A stretch of DNA of 64,000 nt from Azospirillum oryzae (GTDB lineage Bacteria > Pseudomonadota > Alphaproteobacteria > Azospirillales > Azospirillaceae): positions 432,001 to 496,000 of the forward strand of contig NZ_FXAK01000001.1 in assembly GCF_900177515.1 (NCBI RefSeq), given 5' to 3'. Position numbers and translations under genes: made by a program. Shown one piece after another: positions 28,338-36,036 of the stretch. Under the pieces are notes generated by a model. The model had not been told where the DNA came from, did no database searches, and saw only the letters and a program-made list of their open reading frames with translations. Position 1 is the first letter of the stretch; each line of letters begins with the position of its first letter.

Positions 28338-28672
28338 ATAAACCGGCCATGGTGGATCGTGCCCCTGAGCGAGGTGTAGGAGCCGGGTCGCCCATCCGAT
28401 TCTCCGGCCGGTCTGGCCAGATGGTCAGGCGGCCACAGCAGCTCCTACACCACTTCAAGGAACACGACCGAGTTGGTTGACGCCGGTGAGTTGGGAGAGG
28501 GTCAATCAGCCTGTCAGTTGCCGCAGCCCCACGGATCGGGTTGACCAGTATTGACCGGCGCCGGTCGGACGGGGCAGGCTTCCGGCCGTGCGCCTCCGAA
28601 CGTCCGCAAAGCGCCAGGAGCGGTCATAACGGCCGATGCTGTTTCACTTCCGTTGCGCCCGGGTTATTGGGA
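28338..28672. repeat. norD-MarR intergenic region with an 11-bp inverted repeat
   Basis: 335-bp gap with no gene seen. GGTGTAGGAGC (28373-28383) and GCTCCTACACC (28441-28451) are exact reverse complements around 57 bp, which could be the ends of a short mobile remnant. A 14-bp perfect palindrome GACCGGCGCCGGTC lies at 28553-28566, upstream of the MarR gene. Confidence 0.45.
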
Positions 28673-29152
28673 ATGTACAACGCATTTCCGCAAGGACAGA
28701 GAAAGCAATTGATTAACGACAAAGCCCTCTCCGAAGAAGATGCCACTGCGCTGGCACTTGCAGAATGGCTGCGCGATACTATCAGCCGATTCATACGCAG
28801 CGTGAGGAATGAGACAGATACGCCAACGACCTCTCAGTCTGAAACCCTGTTGCTTCTTGAAAAACGCGGTCCGTTGAGTGTCGCCGAACTAGCGAACTGC
28901 CGTAATGTCCGACATCAAAGTATGCGACTGGTGACCGCTCAGCTTGAAACCGAGGGCTTGGTTTGCAGATTGCCCAATCCAGCGGACGGGCGCAGCCAAC
29001 TTCTATCGATCACCGAAAAGGGGCGAGAGGGATTGTCTCGCTCCCGCGAAGCTCGGACATCGAAGATCGCCGCTCTGATAGAGGAACGTCTGTCCGAAGA
29101 GGATAGACGGACGCTTGAAGCCGCAATTCCCATTATCGAACGGCTTTGCTAG
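28673..29152 (+). CDS. MarR-family transcriptional regulator
   Basis: 159-residue winged-HTH protein. The HTH reads SETLLLLEKRGPLSVAELAN, CRNVRHQSMRLVTAQLETEG, followed by a wing with LPNPADGRSQLLSITEKG. Base composition is lower in GC than the neighbours, a hint of transfer. It is convergent with the ester-cyclase gene (7 bp between stops). The start at 28673 is chosen, but a TTG at 28709 with an AAGGA upstream is possible. Confidence 0.85.
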   Translation: MYNAFPQGQRKQLINDKALSEEDATALALAEWLRDTISRFIRSVRNETDTPTTSQSETLLLLEKRGPLSVAELANCRNVRHQSMRLVTAQLETEGLVCRLPNPADGRSQLLSITEKGREGLSRSREARTSKIAALIEERLSEEDRRTLEAAIPIIERLC

Positions 29153-29159
29153 GCTGAAA

Positions 29160-29570
29160 TCACGCCTTTGACAGTGCAGCAAGAACATTCGACAGAGTGT
29201 TCACGCCCCAATGTTCAGCATATTTGCCGTCCTGAACACGCACGATATCGATAACGTCGATGGCAACGTCACGTCCTGTCGCAGGAATCCCGGCCAGTGT
29301 ACCGGAGTGAACCCCGCTGATTGTCTTGCGGGTGGTGACCTTGTCACCCTCGGCGATCTGGTCATGGATTATCACCCTCAAGCCCGACAGGGCGGGCCGA
29401 AGAATGTTCTGGAAGGTGTTCCACATGCTTTCCGGACCGTTAGGCATGCCCTGGGGTGCGGCGTGATTGACGAAGTCCGGCGCCATCAATGCGTTGAATG
29501 CGGCTTCATTGCCGTTCTGAATGACCTCGATGTTGAAGCGGCGAACCAACTCCTTGTTGTCAATCGTCAT
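29160..29570 (-). CDS. SnoaL-like ester-cyclase family protein
   Basis: 136-residue single-domain protein of the SnoaL-like/NTF2 fold. Characteristic parts: MTIDNKELVRRFNIEVIQNG, FVNHAAPQGMPNGPESMW, VTTRKTISGVHSGTLAGIPA and VDIVRVQDGKYAEHWGV in part (the ending EHWGVN is typical). The substrate is unknown. GC is low for this window, as for the neighbouring MarR gene, so the pair may have arrived together. A large concentric dyad lies just upstream (29586-29630). Confidence 0.8.
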   Translation of the reverse strand: MTIDNKELVRRFNIEVIQNGNEAAFNALMAPDFVNHAAPQGMPNGPESMWNTFQNILRPALSGLRVIIHDQIAEGDKVTTRKTISGVHSGTLAGIPATGRDVAIDVIDIVRVQDGKYAEHWGVNTLSNVLAALSKA

Positions 29571-29585
29571 GCTCGGCCTTTCAAG

Positions 29586-29630
29586 AACGGTTACCGGATG
29601 TACAGTCCAACTGTATATTCGTTAACCGTT
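29586..29630. promoter_or_regulatory. 45-bp concentric palindrome upstream of the ester-cyclase gene
   Basis: An inner dyad TACAGT-CCA-ACTGTA (29601-29615) is nested in an outer one, AACGGTTA (29586-29593) and TAACCGTT (29623-29630); both share the same centre, 29608. It lies 16 bp before the start codon, in an AT-rich patch. It is likely an operator for a dimer or dimer-of-dimers, probably the adjacent MarR protein (inference). Confidence 0.6.
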
Positions 29631-29823
29631 CCGACGCCCGATTGCAAGCGATCTCGAAGGCTGAAACACCTGATATCGCCATCCCCGATGACCGCTTCGG
29701 GTCAGATGCGGACGGTTGAAGGTGTCGCGAAAAGGGCGGTATGGCCATCTCGCCAGTATCGCGGCGGACAAGTTGGCCAGCACCGGCCCGGCCAGTCGGC
29801 CGCCGCGTCCTCCAGGTACTGCA

Positions 29824-30072
29824 TCACCGGGTCTCCGTCGAATGGACCTCGATCGAATGGCAGGGCCGCCCGTCCGCGGCGGCAAGATCGGCCAGGAAAG
29901 CGTCAAGCTCCAGCCCATAGGCCTCGGCCGCCTCGCGCACCGTCATGAAGGGCGCCATGGCGCAGCCGGGGCAGGCGAGGCCATGGCGAAGCAGCACCGG
30001 CACCACCGCCGGCCGCGTGCTCATCAGCTCGGCCATCGTCAGATCGGCGAGCTTCATATCGGCGACCGTCAT
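29824..30072 (-). CDS. DUF1858 small protein with CPGC motif
   Basis: 82-residue protein of the DUF1858 group: LTMAELMSTRPAVVPVLLRH, then GLACPGCAMAPFMTVREAAE. The CPGC pair is the family's hallmark, and such proteins commonly lie beside Dnr/NnrS genes or hybrid-cluster proteins. It is co-directional with the Dnr-type regulator (88 bp gap). The ATG at 30072 was chosen to match the domain. The 193 bp upstream of 29824 show nothing. Confidence 0.75.
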   Translation of the reverse strand: MTVADMKLADLTMAELMSTRPAVVPVLLRHGLACPGCAMAPFMTVREAAEAYGLELDAFLADLAAADGRPCHSIEVHSTETR

Positions 30073-30160
30073 TTCCGCATGCTCCGGCACAGGGGGACAG
30101 GCCGCCACCATAGCCACCACGCCGCAAGCGATCTTTGCGCCACAGCAACCCTGCCGGAGA

Positions 30161-30916
30161 TCACCCCCGCCCAGGCACCGGCGGCAGATCCTCGGCGATG
30201 ACGACCAGCGCGTGGGGCTTGCGGATCACCACCTGCTGCCGGCCGCTCTCGACGATGCCCTGGCTTTCCCAGGCCGACAGGGTGCGGCTGACCGTGTGCA
30301 GCGTCGTCCCCGTCATCTCCGCCACATCCTGGCGCGACAGCGGAAAGTCGATCTCCACCCCCGCCTCGACCCGCCGTCCGGCCTGCCGCACCAGCCGCAG
30401 CAGGGCATGGGCGATGCGGCGCTCCACCCGCTCCGTCGCCACCTCGCGCAGGCGGTTCTGCAACTCGCGCAGCCGGCCGCCGATGATCGACAGCGCGTTG
30501 CGGGCGATGGCGGGATGACGGTCCATCAGCTCGGTCATCGTCGCCGCCGGCCAGGACAGCTCGACGCAATCGGCCACCGCCACCGCATCGGCCGGATAGA
30601 GCCCGTCGGTGAAGATCGCCAGCGTCCCGAACATCTCGCCGGGGCCGATGAAGCGCATCACCACCTGCTGCCCGTCGGGGCCGGTCTGCACGATCTTCAC
30701 CCGCCCGTCGATCAGCGCATGGCCGGCCGCCGCCGGCTCCCCCTGGGTGAAGACGGCGGTGCCGCGGGGATGCAGCCGGGGCCGCGCCAGCGCCACCGCG
30801 TCGGCCAGCGCACCGGCGTCGAGGCCGGCGAACAGCGGCATGCCGCGCAGAACGGCGGGATCGGGGGGCGGGGGCATGGCGGTCGTCCTGGCTCGCTGTG
30901 CGTGATCTGTATCCAT
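30161..30916 (-). CDS. Crp/Fnr-family regulator, Dnr/NnrR type
   Basis: 251-residue activator with a cNMP-binding-like sensor domain (LFAGLDAGALADAVALARPR to VDGRVKIV-like segment), a dimerisation helix and an HTH (LSRQDVAEMTGTTLHTVSRT). No N-terminal Cys cluster for an FNR [4Fe-4S] centre is present, so it resembles the NO-responsive Dnr/NnrR group. Divergent from the nnrS gene. Together with TTGAC-N4-GTCAA boxes ahead of nosR and ubiT, it is the prime candidate for their control. Confidence 0.85.
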   Translation of the reverse strand: MDTDHAQRARTTAMPPPPDPAVLRGMPLFAGLDAGALADAVALARPRLHPRGTAVFTQGEPAAAGHALIDGRVKIVQTGPDGQQVVMRFIGPGEMFGTLAIFTDGLYPADAVAVADCVELSWPAATMTELMDRHPAIARNALSIIGGRLRELQNRLREVATERVERRIAHALLRLVRQAGRRVEAGVEIDFPLSRQDVAEMTGTTLHTVSRTLSAWESQGIVESGRQQVVIRKPHALVVIAEDLPPVPGRG

Positions 30917-30928
30917 TCGTGCACGACT

Positions 30929-30942
30929 TTGTTGCGGCTCAA
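30929..30942. promoter_or_regulatory. Weak Fnr/Dnr-like site between regulator and nnrS
   Basis: TTGTTGCGGCTCAA resembles a Crp/Fnr box (TTG-N8-CAA) but the inner half-site bases do not match. It lies between the two divergent starts, so an autoregulatory role is possible. Confidence 0.25.
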
Positions 30943-31017
30943 AGCGCGAAATCCCGGCCGCCGCCAGAATGACGCGCTACACCACCGCCTGACAGCACCA
31001 TTGAAAGCCCCCACACC

Positions 31018-32112
31018 ATGCCCGCTCCCGTCGCCAGCGCCCACCGGCTGATGTATCCGGCCGCGTCCCTCTTCGCCGCGCTGGCCGTTCCGCTGTGGCT
31101 GGCGCAGATCGGCGGCCTGCTGCCGCTGGGCTGGTCCCCGGCGATCCATGCCCACGAGATGACGCTGGGCTATGCGCTGGCGGTGGTCGGCGGCTTCCTG
31201 ATGACCCGGCTGTCGCGCCCGATGCTGGCGGCGGCATTCCTGTCCTGGCTCGCCGGACGGCTGGCGCTGCTGGCCGGACTGCCGGCGGCGCTGGCCCTGC
31301 CGCTCGCCTTCGCCTATCCCGTTCTGCTGTTCATTGTCGCCGGCCTGCCGTTCCTGCGCACCAGCCGCAGCGGCCACAACGCGGTGTTCGGCCCGCTGAT
31401 CGGAGCTTTCCTGCTTGCCGAAGCACTGTTCTGGGCGTCGCAACTGGGCCTCGTCCAAGGCGTCGGCCAGCCGGTCGGCCTGCTGCTGATCGCCACGCTG
31501 CTGCTGACCATGGGCGGGCGCGTCATCCCCGCCGCCACCGCCGGCGCCCTGCGCCGCCAGGGGATCACCCTGACGCAGCGAGTCCAACCGAGGCTGGAGG
31601 CGATGGGCATCGCCGGCGCCGCCCTCTGCCTGCTGTCGGCCGCCACCGGCCTGCTGCCGCTGCTGGGTGGCGCCGGCGCCGCGCTGGCGGGGACGAGCGC
31701 GCTCCTCCGCCTCGCCCGCTGGAAGCCCCATCGCCTGCTGCGCCAGCCGGAGATCGCTAGCCTGCATCTGGGCTATCTCTGCCTCGGCGCCGGCTGGCTC
31801 CTGGTGGCTGGCGCGGCGCTGTTCGAACTGCCGCCCGCCGCCGGCTGGCACCTGCTGGGGATCGGCGCGCTCGGCATCCTCGCCAGCGCCATGACCATCC
31901 GCACCACCCTGCAGCGGGAGGCGGAGCCGGAGCGCTTTCCCCCCGCCGCCACCGTCGCCGTCGCGCTGATGGCCAGCGCCGCCGCTCTCCGTGTGGCGGC
32001 GGTCTGGATACCGTCGATGCCCCTGCTGACCGCCGCGGCGACCGCCTGGACGCTGGCCCAGCTTCTAACGGCGGGCGTGCTGCTCACCCGTCCCAGACGG
32101 GCAAGGCGATGA
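31018..32112 (+). CDS. nnrS: NnrS-family membrane heme/copper protein
   Basis: 364-residue membrane protein with about ten helices. The NnrS signature WSPAIHAHEMTLGYALAVVG lies near residue 40, with HEM as probable metal ligands, and GGRVIPAATAGALRRQGI near 165. NnrS proteins relieve nitrosative stress and are usually under Nnr/Dnr control, as the divergent neighbour suggests. Proteins of this family are often near 390 residues, so this is a slightly short but complete version. Confidence 0.85.
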   Translation: MPAPVASAHRLMYPAASLFAALAVPLWLAQIGGLLPLGWSPAIHAHEMTLGYALAVVGGFLMTRLSRPMLAAAFLSWLAGRLALLAGLPAALALPLAFAYPVLLFIVAGLPFLRTSRSGHNAVFGPLIGAFLLAEALFWASQLGLVQGVGQPVGLLLIATLLLTMGGRVIPAATAGALRRQGITLTQRVQPRLEAMGIAGAALCLLSAATGLLPLLGGAGAALAGTSALLRLARWKPHRLLRQPEIASLHLGYLCLGAGWLLVAGAALFELPPAAGWHLLGIGALGILASAMTIRTTLQREAEPERFPPAATVAVALMASAAALRVAAVWIPSMPLLTAAATAWTLAQLLTAGVLLTRPRRARR

Positions 32113-32116
32113 CCCC

Positions 32117-33118
32117 TCACCCCCGCTGCCAGATCCCCTTGCCGGGCAGCCGCTCACGGTCATGCGGACGGTCGAAGTCCAGCGCCGGCCCCTTCGGCAC
32201 GATCAGCGTCGGGTTGATGGCGGGATTGGTGTAATAGCCGGCCTTGATATCGTCGATCTTCACCGTGTCGCGGATGCCCGGCCACTGGTACAACTCGCGC
32301 AGGTAGGCCGACAGGTTCGGGTAATCCTCGATCCGCCGCAGGTTGCACTTGAAGGCACCAAAATAGGCGGCGTCGAAGCGCACCAGAGTCACGAACAGCC
32401 GCCAATCGGCCTCGGTCAGATGCTCCCCGGCCAGATAGCGGCTGGCCGACAGATGCCCCTCCAGCCGGTCGAGCGTGGCGAACAGCCCGTCGAACGCCTC
32501 GTCGTAGCTGGCCTGCGACTTGGCGAAGCCGCAGCGGTAGACGCCGTTGTTGACGCTGGCATAGACCGCCTCGTTCCAGCGGTCGATCTCCGGCCGCAGC
32601 AGCTCGGGATAGAGGTCCAGCCGGTTGCCGGTCAGATGATCGAAGGCGCTGTTCAGGATGCGGATGATGTCCGCCGACTCGTTGTTGACGATCCGCCCCT
32701 CCTGCCGATCCCACAGAACCGGGACCGAGACCTTGCCGGTGTAGGTCGGGTCGCTCGCCGTATAGAGGCTGTAATGGTGGCGGAAGCGGTCGATGCGCGG
32801 GCCTCCGTCCTGCTCCTCGGCATAGACCCAGCCATCCTCGCTCAGCACCGGCTCGGCGGCGGACAGCCCGATCACCCCCTCCAGCCCTTTCAACACGCGG
32901 AAGATCAGCGTGCGCGAGGCCCAGGGACACAGGTAGGAAACATAGAGGTGATAGCGCCCGGCCACCGCCGGCAGGGTGGGGTTCCCCTCCGCATCCGGCG
33001 CGCCGTCCGGCGTGATCCAGCTGCGGAAGCGGGTCGGCTCGCGGTGGAAGGCGCCGCCCTTGATCTCGCTGGCCGCGATGTCGCCCTTCACCCAAACGCC
33101 GTTCACAAGCTGCGGCAT
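32117..33118 (-). CDS. Glutathionyl-hydroquinone reductase (Xi-class GST, YqjG type)
   Basis: 333-residue enzyme that reduces glutathionyl-hydroquinones to hydroquinones. The catalytic motif CPWA occurs in VSYLCPWASRTLIF near residue 64, and the N-terminal GAFHREPTRFRSWI is typical of the family. C-terminal features include PAINPTLIVPKGP-like closing. The start at 33118 follows CAGGAGAG. Convergent with nnrS (4 bp between stops). The upstream region holds inverted repeat copy B. Confidence 0.92.
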   Translation of the reverse strand: MPQLVNGVWVKGDIAASEIKGGAFHREPTRFRSWITPDGAPDAEGNPTLPAVAGRYHLYVSYLCPWASRTLIFRVLKGLEGVIGLSAAEPVLSEDGWVYAEEQDGGPRIDRFRHHYSLYTASDPTYTGKVSVPVLWDRQEGRIVNNESADIIRILNSAFDHLTGNRLDLYPELLRPEIDRWNEAVYASVNNGVYRCGFAKSQASYDEAFDGLFATLDRLEGHLSASRYLAGEHLTEADWRLFVTLVRFDAAYFGAFKCNLRRIEDYPNLSAYLRELYQWPGIRDTVKIDDIKAGYYTNPAINPTLIVPKGPALDFDRPHDRERLPGKGIWQRG

Positions 33119-33198
33119 CGCGGTCTCTCCTGTCGATGTGGCCCATATGCGAAGGGGCCGGCGAACCGGCCCCTCCATCCTACAACAAGTGATAATGG

Positions 33199-33352
33199 CC
33201 CTCTCCCGCCCCGGGAGAGGGAGGGAACCCACGAAGTGGGGAGGGTGAGGGGTAAGGCGAGAATCCCGAACCGCATGGTTCCTTGGAGCACCCCTGACCC
33301 TTCCCACCGCTTCGCGGCGGGCCCCTTCCCTCTCCCGGGGCGGGAGAGGGAG
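33199..33352. repeat. Long intergenic inverted repeat (copy B)
   Basis: GC-rich arms (about 33199-33253 and 33289-33352), each with a CCCTCTCCCG/CGGGAGAGGG core, enclose a loop containing AATCCCGAACCGCATGGTTC. The loop and right arm are nearly identical to copy C at 42060-42213. It lies between the GS-HQR promoter side and the yceI stop. Confidence 0.88.
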
Positions 33353-33382
33353 ACATATGCAACAGCCGAAATCCGCCGGCGA

Positions 33383-33967
33383 TCAGCTCTTGACCGCTTC
33401 GACCTCGATCAGCAGCTGGATGTCGTCGCCGATGGCCGGGGCGCCGTACTTCATGCCGAACTCGGTGCGCTTGACCGTGCCGCGGGCGGAGAAGCCGGCG
33501 GTCTCCATCTTGCTGGCCGGGCTGACGCCGTCCTTGTTGAAGGTGACGTCCAGCACCACCGGCTTGGTCACGCCCAGCATGGTCAGGTCGCCATGCAGCT
33601 TACCGGTCTTGTCGCCGGTCTTCTCGATCTTCGTGCTCTTGAAGGTCATCTTCGGGAACTCCTTCGCATTGAAGAAGTCCGGCGAACGCAGATGCTCGTC
33701 ACGTTTGGCGTGGTTGGTGTCGACGCTGGTGGTGTCGATGGTGACGTTGACCACGCTCTTCTCGACGGCGTCCTTGTCGAAGGTCACGTCGCCACCGACC
33801 GTGTCGAAGCGGCCGATGACGTTGGAAAAGCCGACATGGTTGACGATGAAGACGACGGCCGTATGCGCCGGATCGATCTTGTAGCTCACCGGGGCGGCGA
33901 AGGCGGGAACAACCGAACCGACGGCGGTCGCGGCGAACAGGGCGGCGGCGAACAGGGTCTTCTTCAT
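33383..33967 (-). CDS. YceI-family periplasmic lipid-binding protein
   Basis: 194-residue secreted protein: signal peptide (AATAVGSVVPAFAA), then YKIDPAHTAVVFIVNHVGFS and DFFNAKEFPKMTFKSTKIEK, the YceI signature. It forms a lipocalin-like barrel that binds polyprenyl-type lipids. The start at 33967 is preferred; a longer frame upstream is antisense-free overlap with the next gene. It follows a membrane-protein gene by 44 bp, so the two are probably co-transcribed. Confidence 0.9.
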   Translation of the reverse strand: MKKTLFAAALFAATAVGSVVPAFAAPVSYKIDPAHTAVVFIVNHVGFSNVIGRFDTVGGDVTFDKDAVEKSVVNVTIDTTSVDTNHAKRDEHLRSPDFFNAKEFPKMTFKSTKIEKTGDKTGKLHGDLTMLGVTKPVVLDVTFNKDGVSPASKMETAGFSARGTVKRTEFGMKYGAPAIGDDIQLLIEVEAVKS

Positions 33968-34011
33968 GAACGGAACTCCGAAAAAACAGGATGAATGGAG
34001 GGAAGAGGGGA

Positions 34012-34851
34012 TCAGTAGGGCGACGCCTCGCCGCCGGTCAGCGCATAGGCCGCACCGATGGCGACCAGCGCCGGAAGGACCGCGACCACCGTGACGGCCG
34101 CCGACGAAGCGGCGCGGCCGATCAGGCCGTCGCCCTGGGGAATGACTCGGCGCACCCGCCCGGCCAGCAATGCGGGCAACGCCAGCAGCAGCACCGCGGC
34201 CTGGGTCTGGGTGAACAGGGCCAGCACGGCCGCCAGCAGCAAAGCGATGCCGGTCGCCACGCGGCCCGACAGGCCCCAGCCATGGCGCTCCACCGGCCAG
34301 TTCCACAGCAGGAACCCGCCGGCCGACGCCGCCAGCGCCAGCGCCATCTGGGCGATGGAGGCCGACGAGCCGATCAGCGCGGTGCCGCCGACCGCCAGCG
34401 CCAGCGCCAGCAGCGAGGCGGCCGGCGCCGTCGGGCTTTCGATCTTCTCCGAACCGCGGGCAAAAGCGACCCACGCCGCGGTGCCGAGCAGGACCAGCAC
34501 AGTGACGCCTGCCGCCACGGAATCGAGCGCCGGCAGGGCGATCCACAGCAGCGAGGCCGCCAGCCAGACCGCCAGCACCGCCGAAGCGATCCGCCCGCGC
34601 AGCCCCGCCGCATCGGCACCCACACCCAGCAGCAGCCCGAGCGCCGAGGCCCAGAACAGCTTGCCCATGCTGGACGGCGGCGGCAGGGCCGGCAGGCCGA
34701 TCACCAGCACGAAGACGACCAGAAACCCGGCGGCGATGCCGGCCGCCGCCAGCGAACGCCGCAGCAGGTGCAGCACGCCGACCAGGATCAGCCCGACCAG
34801 CAGCGGCAGCACGCTGGATTGAACGAAGGGGTCTTGAAGCAGCTCGGACAT
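34012..34851 (-). CDS. Multi-pass membrane protein of unknown function
   Basis: 279-residue protein with about nine hydrophobic helices and few polar loops (for example PLLVGLILVGVLHLL and GIAAGFLVVFVLVIGLPAL). No catalytic or transport motif is recognised. It lies between yceI and a divergent LysR gene, which may control the pair. Confidence 0.7.
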   Translation of the reverse strand: MSELLQDPFVQSSVLPLLVGLILVGVLHLLRRSLAAAGIAAGFLVVFVLVIGLPALPPPSSMGKLFWASALGLLLGVGADAAGLRGRIASAVLAVWLAASLLWIALPALDSVAAGVTVLVLLGTAAWVAFARGSEKIESPTAPAASLLALALAVGGTALIGSSASIAQMALALAASAGGFLLWNWPVERHGWGLSGRVATGIALLLAAVLALFTQTQAAVLLLALPALLAGRVRRVIPQGDGLIGRAASSAAVTVVAVLPALVAIGAAYALTGGEASPY

Positions 34852-34976
34852 CTGGAAACAGCCGGGTCTCGATTGGGTGGCGCAGGTTGCGCTTGGTCTG
34901 AGACCCTAACCTGTGCTCTGGTAAGCGCGAATTCGGGAGATTTGCAAAAAGCATCTGCATGAACGAGCGGGAATAA

Positions 34977-35942
34977 ATGCTGAGTAGCAGCAATTGGGAC
35001 GATCTCCGCTTCCTGCTGGCCGTGGCGCGGCACGGGTCCCTGTCGGCAGCGGCGCGCGTCCTGGGGGTGAACCACAGCACCGTTCTGCGCCGGGTGACCG
35101 CGCTGGAGCAGGCGATGGGCGCCCAACTGTTCGACAAGCTGCCCGGCGGCTATGTCCTGACCGCGGCCGGCGACGAGATGCACCGGGTGGCGCAGAAGAT
35201 GGAGGAGGATCTGGCCGCCGCCAACCGCCTGCTGTCCGGCCGCGACACCCGGATCAGCGGCAGCCTGCGCGTGACCACCGTCGACATCCTGACCCTCTAC
35301 ATCCTGCCGCGCCACATCGCCGCCTTCCGCCGGCTGCATCCCGAGCTGCGCGTCGATCTGGTTGCGGCGGAGGCCTCGCTCAGCCTGACCCGGCGCGAGG
35401 CTGACGTGGCGATCCGCGCCACCAGCAGCCCACCGGAAAATCTGGTCGGCCGTGCCGTGTCCGGCCTCGCCTTCGCCGTCTACGGCGCCGCCGCCTGGCT
35501 GGACGCGACGGACCATGCCGGCGATCTCGACCGCCACCCCTGGGTCGGGCTGGACGAGTCCTTCGACCACACCAACCTCGCCCACTGGATGAAGCGGACC
35601 GTGCCCGCGGCTTCCATCGGCTACCGCGTCAACTCGGTGGCGGGAGCGGTGGAGGCGGTGCGGGCCGGCATCGGCCTTGGCCTGCTGCCCTGCGGCGTGG
35701 TCGACCGCGACCCCGCCTTCCGCCGCATCGGCGACCCGGTGCCGGAGGCCGACGCCAAGCTCTGGCTGCTGACGCACGAGGATCTGCGCCACATGGGCCG
35801 CGTCCGCGCCTTCCTGGATTTCATGGCCGACGCGCTCACCCGAGAGCGCAACCTGCTGGAGGGGCGTTGTCCAATCCCCCTCTCCCGCCCGATATCTCCC
35901 TCTCCCCCCCGGGGAGAGGGTCGGGGTGAGGGGGATGCATAG
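34977..35942 (+). CDS. LysR-family regulator whose C-terminus is encoded by an inverted repeat
   Basis: 321-residue LysR protein. HTH: DDLRFLLAVARHGSLSAAAR, then VNHSTVLRRVTALEQ; the effector domain runs to about residue 300. The last ~20 residues (PLSRPISPSPPRGEGRGEGD) come from an intergenic repeat element (35876-36036) and do not look like LysR sequence. Divergent from the membrane-protein/yceI pair by 125 bp. Confidence 0.92.
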   Translation: MLSSSNWDDLRFLLAVARHGSLSAAARVLGVNHSTVLRRVTALEQAMGAQLFDKLPGGYVLTAAGDEMHRVAQKMEEDLAAANRLLSGRDTRISGSLRVTTVDILTLYILPRHIAAFRRLHPELRVDLVAAEASLSLTRREADVAIRATSSPPENLVGRAVSGLAFAVYGAAAWLDATDHAGDLDRHPWVGLDESFDHTNLAHWMKRTVPAASIGYRVNSVAGAVEAVRAGIGLGLLPCGVVDRDPAFRRIGDPVPEADAKLWLLTHEDLRHMGRVRAFLDFMADALTRERNLLEGRCPIPLSRPISPSPPRGEGRGEGDA

Positions 35943-36036
35943 GGTGGATTCCGTGGGGAACAAGGGATACGCGATGCTTGAAAATCCTCGCCACGCATCC
36001 CCCTCACCCTAACCCTCTCCCCGGGGGGGAGAGGGG
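35876..36036. repeat. Long inverted repeat (copy D) overlapping two gene ends
   Basis: Arms 35899-35938 and 35995-36036 are near reverse complements (CTCTCCCC...GGGGAGAG cores, and GTGAGGGGGATGC paired with GCATCCCCCTCAC). The left arm is read as the C-terminal codons of the LysR gene and the right arm as those of the helicase gene on the other strand; both frames end in the element. Confidence 0.85.
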
